The notes beneath the pieces are model-generated. The model saw only the letters and a program-made list of their open reading frames with translations, was not told where the DNA came from and did not search any database. A stretch of 12,259 bases of DNA from Propionibacteriaceae bacterium (GTDB taxonomy: Bacteria > Actinomycetota > Actinomycetes > Propionibacteriales > Propionibacteriaceae): positions 1 through 12,259 of the forward strand of contig JAJTCL010000044.1 in NCBI GenBank assembly GCA_021323255.1, read 5' to 3'. The position numbers and the translations under genes were made by a program. Positions 1-7,128 of this stretch are shown here, piece by piece; the stretch's first letter is position 1; each line of letters starts with the position of its first letter.

Positions 1-18
1 AGAGGCTGTTGTGGAATG
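1..18 (+). repeat. Left terminal inverted repeat of the IS
   Basis: AGAGGCTGTTGTGGAATG pairs with the reverse complement of 1737-1754 at 15 of 18 positions, the outer 11 being perfect. It may extend left of the window. Confidence 0.8.
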
Positions 19-101
19 AGCCTTGTTGCCGCTTGAACCTGACCACCTGACAGCCGCGCCTTGCATGGGTTGGGGATTCAGCAGCCCGCTGACGGCCTGG
101 G

Positions 102-1688
102 TTAGCCAGCGGCGGGGGTCATCCGGTAGATCTTCAATAGGTTGAACGCCGCGGCGGCCAGATTAACCTCGGCGGTTGCGGCCTGCAGGCCGCGTCGGCT
201 GAGGCCACTGATGATCTTCTTCAAATTCCCGATCCCAGGTTCCACGGTGGCGCCGCGCCGTTTATAGGTCGCCGCTCCCTCGGGTGTTCGCAAGCGGTGC
301 CGCATCGCCTCCCGTGGTGTGGCCCCCGTCGACGGCGGACCCTCGGTCGGCTCATGAACGGCAGCCCGATGCTGATGACGTCCGCTAGCCAAGGCGATTA
401 GCCGGTCCGGCCCGAGAGCAGCCAAATTAGTGTCGCTGGCATAGCCGGCATCGGCGAGCAACAGCCCTACCACGGCGTTGTCGCGGCCCGCCGCCTGGAA
501 CAGCTCGGCCGCCTCCTGCACCGCAGCCATCATCGGAATGAATTCCTCACGGTCGTTGGTGTGCTGGCTGACCCGGGTCGCGACAATCAGCTGATCACCA
601 GTGACACCGACCTGCACGTTGTAGCCCTGCAGCCAACCCTTCCGGGTCCGCATCACCCGCGACTGCGGATCGGTCACATTCACCCGCAACGGCGGTTTCG
701 CCGGCTGCTGCTCAGGAACGGCGGTGCGGGCTTGCTGTCGCTGCGTCGCCCGCCGCACCATTTCCCGGGCGCGCAGCACCGGGCCATACTGCTCCACCGG
801 GACCGGTGGCCGACCGATCGGCTGGGCCTGCCCGCGCGCCTGCGCGGCCGCTCGGCACGCCCGGTCGGCATCAATCTTGGCCTGCTGGTCGGCCTCGGCC
901 TTCGCCAGCCGCAACCGGGCCATCGCCACCTCATCCACCCGCCGGGACGGGCCGGGACCGGTTTTTTCACCCTCAGCGATCCGCCGCATCAGCTCCTTGC
1001 CGGCGGCCGCGTCTTCCGCCCCAGCCTGCTCCGCAGCCCGCTTCCGCTCCTCCAACTCCTGCAACGCCGCCCGAATCCTGGCCGGCCGCGTCCTCGGATC
1101 GGCCAACTCCGGCGGCAACTCATCACCCCGCGCATCCCCAAACTCCGCATCCTCAGCGGCATCGATCGCCGCAGCCTCTGCCACCATCCGCCGCGCCTGC
1201 TCCCGCAGCCACGCCTCATCCCGATTCGCATCAATCGAAGCATTCGCGGCCGCCTTGAACCCATCCACCGCGACCGTGCCGAACCGGCCCAACCCCGCCT
1301 GCGCCGCCAACACCAACACCTGTGTAAACAGCTTGACGAAGGCTCCCTCATGCGCCGCCCGGAACCGAGAAATCGTGGAATGCTCCGGCGCATCCTGAGC
1401 ACAAATCACCCGGAACGCCACATCCACCTCACACAACCGCTCAATCTGCCGCGCCGACCGCACCCCGCTGGCATAGCCATACACCAACAACATCAACAAC
1501 ATGTCCGGATCAAACCCGGCCCGACCCACACCACCCAACACCGACCGCTCATGAAACCCCGAGGTGTCCAACTGGTCGACCGTCTCGATCACAAACCACA
1601 CCAGATGCGACTCCGGCAACCACTCCCGCATATCCGGCGGCAACAAAAACTGCTGATCCCGATCCACCGGCCGATACCCCAACGCCAT
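102..1688 (-). CDS. IS1182-family DDE transposase
   Basis: A 528-residue transposase that would cut and rejoin the IS ends. The N-terminal part (about residues 15-115) looks like the DUF772 transposase domain. The probable catalytic triad is Asp142 in a VDGFKAAANAS motif, Asp413 in LADAGYASD and Glu483 in TVEPGIGNLKK. Between the first and second acidic residues lies a long charged, Ala/Glu/Arg-rich helical insert (about 155-335), as is common in this family. The ATG at 1688 was chosen because the conserved opening (MALGYRPVDRDQQFLLPP) begins there and GGGAG lies 9 nt upstream. The frame stays open to 1904, but that extension crosses the terminal repeat and leaves the element, so it is rejected. 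No frameshift or internal stop is seen, so the gene may be active. Confidence 0.9.
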   Translation of the reverse strand: MALGYRPVDRDQQFLLPPDMREWLPESHLVWFVIETVDQLDTSGFHERSVLGGVGRAGFDPDMLLMLLVYGYASGVRSARQIERLCEVDVAFRVICAQDAPEHSTISRFRAAHEGAFVKLFTQVLVLAAQAGLGRFGTVAVDGFKAAANASIDANRDEAWLREQARRMVAEAAAIDAAEDAEFGDARGDELPPELADPRTRPARIRAALQELEERKRAAEQAGAEDAAAGKELMRRIAEGEKTGPGPSRRVDEVAMARLRLAKAEADQQAKIDADRACRAAAQARGQAQPIGRPPVPVEQYGPVLRAREMVRRATQRQQARTAVPEQQPAKPPLRVNVTDPQSRVMRTRKGWLQGYNVQVGVTGDQLIVATRVSQHTNDREEFIPMMAAVQEAAELFQAAGRDNAVVGLLLADAGYASDTNLAALGPDRLIALASGRHQHRAAVHEPTEGPPSTGATPREAMRHRLRTPEGAATYKRRGATVEPGIGNLKKIISGLSRRGLQAATAEVNLAAAAFNLLKIYRMTPAAG

Positions 1689-1736
1689 GATCAAATTCTC
1701 CCGGGACACCAGAGCCCGGCGCCGACACGACACAGG

Positions 1737-1754
1737 CATTTTGCAACAGCCTCT
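1737..1754 (-). repeat. Right terminal inverted repeat of the IS
   Basis: Read on the minus strand this is AGAGGCTGTTGCAAAATG. It lies 48 bp upstream of the transposase start codon, the usual position for the transposase-proximal end. Confidence 0.8.
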
Positions 1755-1913
1755 GCAGATGAGGCGGCGTCCAAGTAAGTGGCGCGGAGTTGAGTGGGCC
1801 TGATCGCCGTCACCTTCGTCGGCGAGGGCGGGTTGATGATCTGGCTGCTCGTGTTCGCCGCGCGCCGGCCGCACAACGAAGGCGTCGTCTCGGATGATCA
1901 CCACGACCGCGTG
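1755..1913. other. Gene-free strip between IS and tgt, possible gene remnant
   Basis: About 160 bp with no credible gene. On the plus strand, from 1797 to about 1865, one frame reads LIAVTFVGEGGLMIWLLVFA followed by Ala-Arg-Arg-Pro. This resembles, from memory, the last membrane helix of DUF4386-type small membrane proteins. Stops in the same frame at 1776-1778 and 1791-1793 separate it from the IS edge, and downstream the frame runs on antisense into tgt. If real, it is a decayed 3' end of a gene whose remainder was lost or lies beyond the IS. No clear terminator hairpin for tgt is visible. Confidence 0.25.
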
Positions 1914-3272
1914 TCAGCGATTCAACGATCTGTAGTAACGGGCCAGAAAGTCGATCTTGAAGTCGACGAAAGTGCCCTCTTCGATGCTGGTGCGGATATC
2001 GTCCACCAGGCGTACGATGAACCGCTCGTTGTGGATGGTGCACAACGTTGAGGCGAGCATCTCCTTGGCCTTGAACAGATGATGCAGGTACGCCTGGGTG
2101 TATTGCGTACAGGTGTAGCAGTCGCATTCTTCGTCAATCGGCGAGAAGGTCCGCCTGGAGGCTGCCGTGTTGACATTGAACCGTCCTCGGACGGTGTAGA
2201 CCGCGGCATTGCGAGCGACGCGCGAGGGTGCGACGCAGTCGAAGGTATCGGCACCGTTCTCGATCGCGGTGAAGATGTCGTTTGGCTCGGAGATGCCCAG
2301 CAGATGACGAGGCTTGTTTTCGGGCAGCTCCTCACACACCCAGCGCACAATCGTGCCGAGATTGTGCTTCTCGAGCGCACCACCAATGCCATAGCCGTCG
2401 AATCCCGAGCCATCGATCATCAGGGATACCAGATCACGAGCCGCCCGGCGCCGCAGGTCCTCGTACTGCGCTCCCTGCACCACGGCAAACAAGGCTTGGG
2501 GGTGCCGCAGCGTGCCGTCCTCGGTCAGACGCCGGTGCTCGGCGAGACAGCGGGCGGCCCAACGGTGGGTCCGCGCGACCGACCGCTCCTGATAATCGCG
2601 GGTGTTCAGCAACGTGGTGCATTCGTCAAAGGCGAAGATGATGTCCGCACCCAGCTGGTGCTGGATCTGCATGGAAATCTCAGGTGTGAAGCGATGCTGC
2701 GACCCGTCCAGATGCGACGTGAAGGTCACACCATCCTCGTCGACGAGCGCGAGACGGGTCTTGCCGTCGGCCATCACATCGTCGTTCTCCAGACCATCGA
2801 CGTCCATCGCCAGCATCTTCTTGAATCCGACACCGAGCGACATCACCTGGAAACCGCCGCTGTCAGTAAAGGTCGGTCCCGGCCAGTTCATGAAGTGACC
2901 CAGGCCTCCGGCGGCATCGATCACGTCTGCGCCCGGCTGCAGGTAGAGGTGGTAGGCGTTGGCGAGCACTGCCTGGGCACCGAGTGCCGCCATGCTTTCC
3001 GGAAGCACCGCCTTGACAGTTGCTTTTGTCCCCACCGCCACGAAAGCCGGAGTTCTGAGCAACCCATGGGGGGTCGTGATCACTCCGGAGCGGCCGAGGC
3101 CGTTTGGCAGCGACGCGCCCGGAACGAAGCCGTATCGCCCGTCGACAAGGTGCCGCGGGTTGCGCTCGTCGAAGCCCGAGCTGCGTTCCTCGACAGGCTC
3201 AGGACGCGTGGCGGGCGCCTCAGGGCGCATGGCGGACAGCTCAGGGCGGATAGCGGAAAGGTCAGGGCGCAC
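1914..3272 (-). CDS. tgt: tRNA-guanine(34) transglycosylase (queuine tRNA-ribosyltransferase)
   Basis: Exchanges guanine at wobble position 34 of GUN-anticodon tRNAs for preQ1 or queuine in the cytoplasm. Numbered from the proposed GTG start (452 residues): TFTDSGGFQ holds the probable general-base Asp137, FAFDECT carries Asp216, VVQGAQYEDLR and GYGIGGAL form the substrate pocket, and FDCVAPSR holds the probable nucleophile Asp345. The zinc site is Cys383, Cys385, Cys388 and His414. The core begins near residue 60 (GRSGVITTPHG). The first 40 or so residues are a low-complexity run of RPxLSAx repeats encoded by 21-bp tandem units. GTG 3272 overlaps the rsmE stop by 11 nt and has GGGAG 7 nt upstream. 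ATG 3230, inside the repeat, is the main alternative and lacks a good ribosome site. It is last in the hrcA operon. The sequence matches the long Tgt form I recall from Bifidobacterium and propionibacteria. No queuosine biosynthesis gene lies nearby. Confidence 0.92.
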   Translation of the reverse strand: MRPDLSAIRPELSAMRPEAPATRPEPVEERSSGFDERNPRHLVDGRYGFVPGASLPNGLGRSGVITTPHGLLRTPAFVAVGTKATVKAVLPESMAALGAQAVLANAYHLYLQPGADVIDAAGGLGHFMNWPGPTFTDSGGFQVMSLGVGFKKMLAMDVDGLENDDVMADGKTRLALVDEDGVTFTSHLDGSQHRFTPEISMQIQHQLGADIIFAFDECTTLLNTRDYQERSVARTHRWAARCLAEHRRLTEDGTLRHPQALFAVVQGAQYEDLRRRAARDLVSLMIDGSGFDGYGIGGALEKHNLGTIVRWVCEELPENKPRHLLGISEPNDIFTAIENGADTFDCVAPSRVARNAAVYTVRGRFNVNTAASRRTFSPIDEECDCYTCTQYTQAYLHHLFKAKEMLASTLCTIHNERFIVRLVDDIRTSIEEGTFVDFKIDFLARYYRSLNR

Positions 3273-3290
3273 TGACAGGCTCCCGCCGTA
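3186..3290 (-). repeat. 21-bp tandem repeat array within a degenerate REP-like element
   Basis: Three clear 21-bp units occupy 3207-3227, 3228-3248 and 3249-3269, with a diverged unit at 3186-3206. On the minus strand they begin CGCCCTGA and translate in the tgt frame as RPDLSAI, RPELSAM, RPEAPAT and RPEPVEE. The motif GAGCCTGTC (minus strand) brackets the array, at 3192-3200 and 3274-3282. It matches the core of the palindromic repeat at 11463-11513. The array lies across the rsmE stop codon and the tgt start, and its unit length is a multiple of three, so tgt stays in frame. Confidence 0.75.
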
Positions 3291-4011
3291 ACTTGAGTGC
3301 AGCCAGCGCCACAATGCCCGCTGTGGAGGTACGGAGCACACCATCGCTGATCAAAACCGGCCGTGCGCCGGCACGGGTGAGCTGACCCAGCTCGTCGTCA
3401 GAAATACCGCCCTCGGGACCAATAATGATCAACACCGTGCCGCTCGCCGGGAGATCAACTTCGGTGATCGATTCGTCGGCCGCCTCATACAGCAGCAGAG
3501 CAAGATCAGCATTTGCGACCCGCTGGGCGAGCTGGCGAGTAGTCACCGGTTCCGACACCTGCGGCACCTTGAGCCGGCGCGACTGTTTAGCCGCCTCGCG
3601 TACGGTCGAACGCCATCTGGCCAGGGACCGTACGGCGCGCTCCTCTGACCAACGCACGATTGATCGGGAGGCCTGCCAGGGAATGATCTCGCTGATCCCC
3701 ATCTCGGTCATCATCTCCAGTGCCAGCTCCGACCTGTCACCTTTGGCAAGCGCCTGCGCGGCAACCAAGCACCGTGGCTCCTCCGGCGCCGCGAGGTGAT
3801 CGGCGACCTCGACGATCAGCCCTGACGGATGCACCTCGACCACCAGAGCGCGTATTCCGCGCCCGCGCCCGTCGCCGATCATGATCATCTCGCCCGGCCG
3901 GATCCGCCGTACCACGGCGGCGTGCCTTCCCTCGTCCCCGGCAAGCAGAAACCGGGTGCCTACCACCGGCAGCGGAGCAGTGAGTTCATCCAGGAAGAGT
4001 GGGTCTGTCAT
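3262..4011 (-). CDS. rsmE: 16S rRNA (uracil(1498)-N3)-methyltransferase
   Basis: Uses S-adenosylmethionine to methylate N3 of U1498 in 16S rRNA, near the decoding centre of the 30S subunit. The 249 residues fit the family length. The N-terminal PUA-like domain (about 1-72) includes HAAVVRRIRPGE. The SPOUT-type, knotted methyltransferase domain follows: KGDRSELALEMMTEMGI (90-106), WRSTVREAAKQSRR (133-146), IGPEGGIS (197-204) and VLRTSTAGIVALAAL (225-239), the last two forming the cofactor-binding knot. The last residues, REPVSAP, are encoded by the repeat element that continues into tgt, so this tail may be a late addition. It lies 24 bp downstream of dnaJ and overlaps the proposed tgt start, which suggests co-transcription. 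The ribosome site before ATG 4011 is weak. Confidence 0.94.
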   Translation of the reverse strand: MTDPLFLDELTAPLPVVGTRFLLAGDEGRHAAVVRRIRPGEMIMIGDGRGRGIRALVVEVHPSGLIVEVADHLAAPEEPRCLVAAQALAKGDRSELALEMMTEMGISEIIPWQASRSIVRWSEERAVRSLARWRSTVREAAKQSRRLKVPQVSEPVTTRQLAQRVANADLALLLYEAADESITEVDLPASGTVLIIIGPEGGISDDELGQLTRAGARPVLISDGVLRTSTAGIVALAALKLRREPVSAP

Positions 4012-4035
4012 GGGCAGCAGCTCGGTTCAGCGGCC

Positions 4036-5199
4036 TCACTGGCCGGCGAACGCGTCCCGCAACCGCCCGAAGACACCGCGGCCGTGCTTCTGCACGGTGA
4101 CCTCTGGCCGGGTCTCCTCCCGGAGCTCGGCTAGCTGGCGGATCAGATCCCGCTGTTCGTCATCGATCCGCGTCGGAGTCTGAACCAACAGCGTCACCCC
4201 AAGCTGCCCGCGCCCGCTTCCTCGCAACCGCGGGACTCCCTTGCCATCGATCGCGATTCGGGTTCCGGACTGCGTCCCGGACGGTACTGCGACCCGGACC
4301 GCTTTGGCCCCGGCCGGGGAGTCCTCGAGATCGGCCTCGAGGGTCGCCACCGTGACCTCAGTACCCAGCGCCGCGGCAGTCATCGGAATCTTCACCACGA
4401 CCTCGAGGTCATCACCTTCGCGGCGGAAGATCTCATGAGGCAGGACCTGGAGCTCGACGTAGAGGTCCCCAGCCGGGCCGCCTCCGGCACCGACCTCGCC
4501 TTGGGAGGAGAGGTGGATGCGGTTGCCGGTCCCTACGCCGGCCGGAATCTTGACGTTGATGGTGCGGGTGGCGCGGACCCGGCCATCCCCGGAACATTCG
4601 ACGCACGGCTCCGGGATGACTGTGCCGTAGCCATGGCAGGTGGGGCAGGGCTGAGTGGTCCGGATATCACCGATGAAGGAGCGCTGAACGTGAGTTACGT
4701 CACCCTGACCGTGGCAGGTCGGGCATCTGACCGGCCGGGAGCCTTCTGAGGCACCCGACCCATTGCAGCGTGGGCACAATACGGCGGTATCCACCCGCAG
4801 CGGCTTGGTGGTACCGAAGGCTGCTTCGGCAAGCTCCAGATCGAGGCGGACCAATGCGTCCTGACCGCGCCGTACCCGCGACCGCGGGCCGCGCGAGGTT
4901 TGCTGGCCGAACATCGCGTCCACAAGGTTGCTGAAGTCGAAGCCGCCCGGGCCAAAGCCACCGTTGAAGCCGCTGAAGCCGCCACCTAGCGGATCCCCGC
5001 CGCGGTCGTAGAGGTCACGCTTCTTGGGATCCTGCAGCACCTCGTACGCCTCGGCGACGCTCTTGAACCGCTCAGCCGCATCCGCGTCCTGCGCCACGTC
5101 GGGATGCAGCTTCATCGCAAGTTGGCGATACGCCTTCTTGATCTGCTCAGGTGATGCATCACGCGGGACGCCCAGGATCTCGTAGTAATCAAGGCTCAT
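4036..5199 (-). CDS. dnaJ: Molecular chaperone DnaJ (Hsp40), hrcA-linked copy
   Basis: Co-chaperone that delivers unfolded substrates to DnaK and stimulates its ATPase. The 387 residues show the full type I layout: J domain (3-68) with HPD at 32-34, a Gly/Phe-rich linker (about 67-105), and four zinc-finger repeats starting at Cys142 (CPRCNGSG), Cys159 (CPTCHGQG), Cys185 (CPTCHGYG) and Cys199 (CVECSGDG). The C-terminal substrate-binding beta domains follow. ATG 5199 gives the classic MSLDYYEILGV opening and has GAGAAG 7 nt upstream. An in-frame ATG at 5214 overlaps the hrcA stop as ATGA but would have its Shine-Dalgarno touching the codon. Either way translation is closely coupled to hrcA. 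Linkage to hrcA rather than dnaK-grpE matches the DnaJ2 type of actinobacteria. Confidence 0.95.
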   Translation of the reverse strand: MSLDYYEILGVPRDASPEQIKKAYRQLAMKLHPDVAQDADAAERFKSVAEAYEVLQDPKKRDLYDRGGDPLGGGFSGFNGGFGPGGFDFSNLVDAMFGQQTSRGPRSRVRRGQDALVRLDLELAEAAFGTTKPLRVDTAVLCPRCNGSGASEGSRPVRCPTCHGQGDVTHVQRSFIGDIRTTQPCPTCHGYGTVIPEPCVECSGDGRVRATRTINVKIPAGVGTGNRIHLSSQGEVGAGGGPAGDLYVELQVLPHEIFRREGDDLEVVVKIPMTAAALGTEVTVATLEADLEDSPAGAKAVRVAVPSGTQSGTRIAIDGKGVPRLRGSGRGQLGVTLLVQTPTRIDDEQRDLIRQLAELREETRPEVTVQKHGRGVFGRLRDAFAGQ

Positions 5200-5210
5200 G
5201 CCAGTTCTTC

Positions 5211-6221
5211 TCATCCTTCTGAGAGGAATCGGCCGACATAGCGGGCAACCGCGCGGACCGAGGCCATCGTGGAGGGATAATCCATCCGAGTCGGGCCGAT
5301 CACGCCCAAGGTCGCGAACGTGTCGACCTGACTACCGTAGCCGCTAGCCACCACGGACGTGGACTGGAGCTCCTTGTAGGGATTCTCCTGGCCGATGCGG
5401 ACCGTCACCTGATCGGCGCTGGCCTCGCCCAGCAGTTTGAGTAAGACCACCTGCTCCTCCAGTGCCTCCAACATCGGTTTGACCGTGGTCTCGAACTCAG
5501 AGCCGTAACGGGTCAGATTAGGCATACCGCCGACCACCATCCTCCCTGACGCCTCGCTGCTCACCATTTCCAGCAGGGTCGCGATCGCGGCCTGGCCGAT
5601 CATCTGCAGCGACGGCGGCAGTGTTGAGCTGAGCTTGCTCAACCGAACTGCAGCCTGCGGCGAGGTATTCCCGACTGTGGCCGCGTTCAGATGGGCCCGC
5701 AGTTCAGCGAGCGTCTCCTCGTCGTGCTCCGGAATCTCCAGCGCGCGCTGCTCGATTCTTCCGGTAGAGGTGATGAGGATCAGCAGCAGCCGAGACGGCG
5801 ACATCGACACGATCTCGACATGACGGACGACGGAGTGGCTGAGTGTCGGATATTCAACGATTGCCACCTGCTGGGTGACCTGGGCCAACAATCTGACCGT
5901 CCGCAGCAGAATGTCGTCCAAGTCAAGCGCTCCTGAGAGGAACGTCTGGATGGCGCGTTGCTCGGCGGCGGACAGCGGCTTGAGCGAGCCCAGGCGGTCG
6001 ACGAACAATCGATAGCCCTTATCGGTTGGAATCCGACCAGCACTGGTGTGCGGCTGAGTGATGTAGCCCTCTTCTTCGAGCGCCGCCATGTCATTGCGGA
6101 CGGTCGCCGGCGAAACACCGAGATCGTGACGTTCGACCAGCGACCTAGATCCCACTGGCTCCTGGCTGGAGACGAAGTCGGTGACGATGGCGCGGAGCAC
6201 TTCGAGTTTGCGGTCGTCCAT
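5211..6221 (-). CDS. hrcA: Heat-inducible transcription repressor HrcA
   Basis: Represses class I heat-shock genes by binding CIRCE, and is kept active by GroEL in the systems studied. It has 336 residues, close to the family norm. A winged helix lies at about 1-78 (DRKLEVLRAIVTDFV, then GVSPATVRNDMAALEEEGYI and HTSAGRIPTDKGYRLFVD). The GAF-like and dimerisation part follows, ending in GVIGPTRMDYPSTMASVRAV, the family's conserved C-terminal signature. ATG 6221 is chosen because it gives MDDRKLEVLRAIV and follows a strong ribosome site. An in-frame start at 6287 would lie inside CIRCE. Its own CIRCE upstream indicates autoregulation. It is the first gene of the hrcA-dnaJ-rsmE-tgt operon. Confidence 0.96.
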   Translation of the reverse strand: MDDRKLEVLRAIVTDFVSSQEPVGSRSLVERHDLGVSPATVRNDMAALEEEGYITQPHTSAGRIPTDKGYRLFVDRLGSLKPLSAAEQRAIQTFLSGALDLDDILLRTVRLLAQVTQQVAIVEYPTLSHSVVRHVEIVSMSPSRLLLILITSTGRIEQRALEIPEHDEETLAELRAHLNAATVGNTSPQAAVRLSKLSSTLPPSLQMIGQAAIATLLEMVSSEASGRMVVGGMPNLTRYGSEFETTVKPMLEALEEQVVLLKLLGEASADQVTVRIGQENPYKELQSTSVVASGYGSQVDTFATLGVIGPTRMDYPSTMASVRAVARYVGRFLSEG

Positions 6222-6224
6222 GCG

Positions 6225-6234
6225 TCTCCTTCCT
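6225..6234 (-). promoter_or_regulatory. Strong ribosome binding site of hrcA
   Basis: AGGAAGGAGA on the minus strand, 3 nt before ATG 6221. It decides the hrcA start against the longer open frame reaching 6287. Confidence 0.75.
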
Positions 6235-6272
6235 GAAACGTTCCTGCCGGGTACTGACGCGAGGCGTACGGG

Positions 6273-6299
6273 TTGGCACTCGCACAAACAGAGTGCCAG
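6273..6299. promoter_or_regulatory. CIRCE operator (HrcA binding site)
   Basis: TTGGCACTC, a 9-nt spacer, then GAGTGCCAG: arms pair at 8 of 9 positions with exactly the CIRCE spacing. Consensus is TTAGCACTC-N9-GAGTGCTAA, and the GGCACTC form is plausible for high-GC genomes. It lies 51 bp upstream of the hrcA start and 9 bp upstream of the divergent gene at 6309, so HrcA bound here could block transcription in both directions. Confidence 0.92.
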
Positions 6300-6308
6300 T
6301 CTAGCGTG

Positions 6309-7058
6309 ATGACCGAGCCCTCATCCGGTGTCGAACCGGCCGCGACGGCCGCGCTCGGTCGCTGGCGGAAACTGCGATCAAGCCTGTACGTGGCCCTGGC
6401 AGAACCGGAGTCGGTGAACCTCGGACTCATTGTTGGCTCGCACGGGGCGCTGCTGGTGGACACCGGGTCGACCCCCGCACAGGGCCGTGCGATTCGCGCA
6501 TCGCTCGCCGCTGTGACAGACGTGCCATTAACGGCGGTCGTGGTCACGCACTGGCACTATGACCACGCGTTCGGATTGGCTGCTTTTGCCGACGTGCCAC
6601 GGATCGCCCATGAATCGGTACGGTTCAGACTCTCCTCCGCCGAAGCCGCAGCAGAGGCCAGGCGGTTGGGCCTTGACCCGCAAGAGCTGGGACAGCCGAG
6701 CGTGGAGATAGCGGTCGCGACCGCATTCGACCTAGGTGATCGGCGGGTGGAGATCGCTCACCTCGGCCGGGGACATACCGATGGAGACCTCCTCGTCGTC
6801 GTATCCGATGCCGACGTGGTGTTCGCCGGAGACTTGCTGGAATCAGCCGGGCCGCCGTCGTTTGGCCCGGACTCGGTTCCAGATGAATGGCCAGCCACTT
6901 TGGATGGGTTGATCGGGCTGATGACGGCGACGACTCTTGCGGTCCCAGGCCACGGTGAACCAGTGGGTCGTGAGTTTGTCTTCGAGCAGCGGGGGCGGAT
7001 CGCGGCCCAGGCAGCCGATATGCCGGGACCGCCTCGGCCGACCCTCCCACTGGCCTGA
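6309..7058 (+). CDS. Metallo-beta-lactamase-fold hydrolase
   Basis: A 249-residue, probably cytoplasmic protein with the full set of metal ligands of the fold: the HxHxDH motif in THWHYDHAFG (His81, His83, Asp85, His86), His156 in GRGHTDGD, Asp175 in VFAGDLLE and His215 in VPGHGEP. This predicts a binuclear, usually zinc, hydrolase. No signal peptide is seen. GRGHTDGD and AGDLLE are typical of the broad glyoxalase-II/SoxH-like group; the substrate cannot be named from sequence. The start is ATG 6309, because upstream codons in the frame lie in CIRCE. No Shine-Dalgarno is visible, so the mRNA may be leaderless or have a very short leader. It is divergent from hrcA across CIRCE and convergent with the response regulator gene. 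Confidence 0.88.
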   Translation: MTEPSSGVEPAATAALGRWRKLRSSLYVALAEPESVNLGLIVGSHGALLVDTGSTPAQGRAIRASLAAVTDVPLTAVVVTHWHYDHAFGLAAFADVPRIAHESVRFRLSSAEAAAEARRLGLDPQELGQPSVEIAVATAFDLGDRRVEIAHLGRGHTDGDLLVVVSDADVVFAGDLLESAGPPSFGPDSVPDEWPATLDGLIGLMTATTLAVPGHGEPVGREFVFEQRGRIAAQAADMPGPPRPTLPLA

Positions 7059-7094
7059 GAGGTCACTGCACCACTAGCTGTACACAGCTTCCTC

Positions 7095-7128
7095 ACGCTG
7101 GGCATGGCATGCATGCCATGCACAGCGT
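7095..7128. terminator. 34-bp near-perfect palindrome between convergent genes, possible bidirectional terminator
   Basis: The inner 20 bp, GCATGGCATGCATGCCATGC (7102-7121), is a perfect palindrome. It extends to 34 bp with 16 of 17 pairs matched. Two smaller palindromes flank it: AGCTGT-AC-ACAGCT (7076-7089) and TGGGATCCCA (7129-7138). Its position, between the ends of a plus-strand and a minus-strand gene, suits a bidirectional terminator without U-tract. A protein-binding site is the alternative. There is no loop at the centre, so as RNA it would need to open several base pairs. Confidence 0.5.

Larger units (their letters stand above)
1..1754 (-). mobile_element. IS1182-like insertion sequence, apparently complete
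   Basis: The element is bounded by inverted repeats: the first 11 bases of the window (AGAGGCTGTTG) recur as an exact reverse complement at 1744-1754, and the match extends imperfectly to 18 bp. It carries one long transposase gene on the minus strand, which leaves 101 bp of non-coding sequence at the left end and 66 bp at the right. Length and single-gene organisation fit the IS1182 family. The left flank is outside the window, so a target-site duplication cannot be tested. The window starting exactly on the terminal repeat suggests a contig that breaks at a multi-copy element, which is an inference. It lies downstream of tgt and interrupts no gene I can recognise with confidence. Confidence 0.82.

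Noticed and set aside
561..1778. Long open frame on the plus strand, 405 codons, antisense to the transposase
   Set aside because: It is Arg/Pro/His-rich with no family motif and lies fully opposite a gene with clear catalytic residues; long antisense frames are expected in high-GC DNA.
1689..1904. N-terminal extension of the transposase to a start at 1904
   Set aside because: It would cross the terminal inverted repeat into flanking DNA, and the conserved start with a ribosome site is at 1688.
2079..3275. Long plus-strand open frame antisense to tgt
   Set aside because: The opposite strand encodes a complete Tgt with zinc and catalytic motifs; the antisense product has no recognisable domain.
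3186..3290. Tandem array as a CRISPR
   Set aside because: The 21-bp units are directly adjacent with no unique spacers, and they read in frame in tgt.
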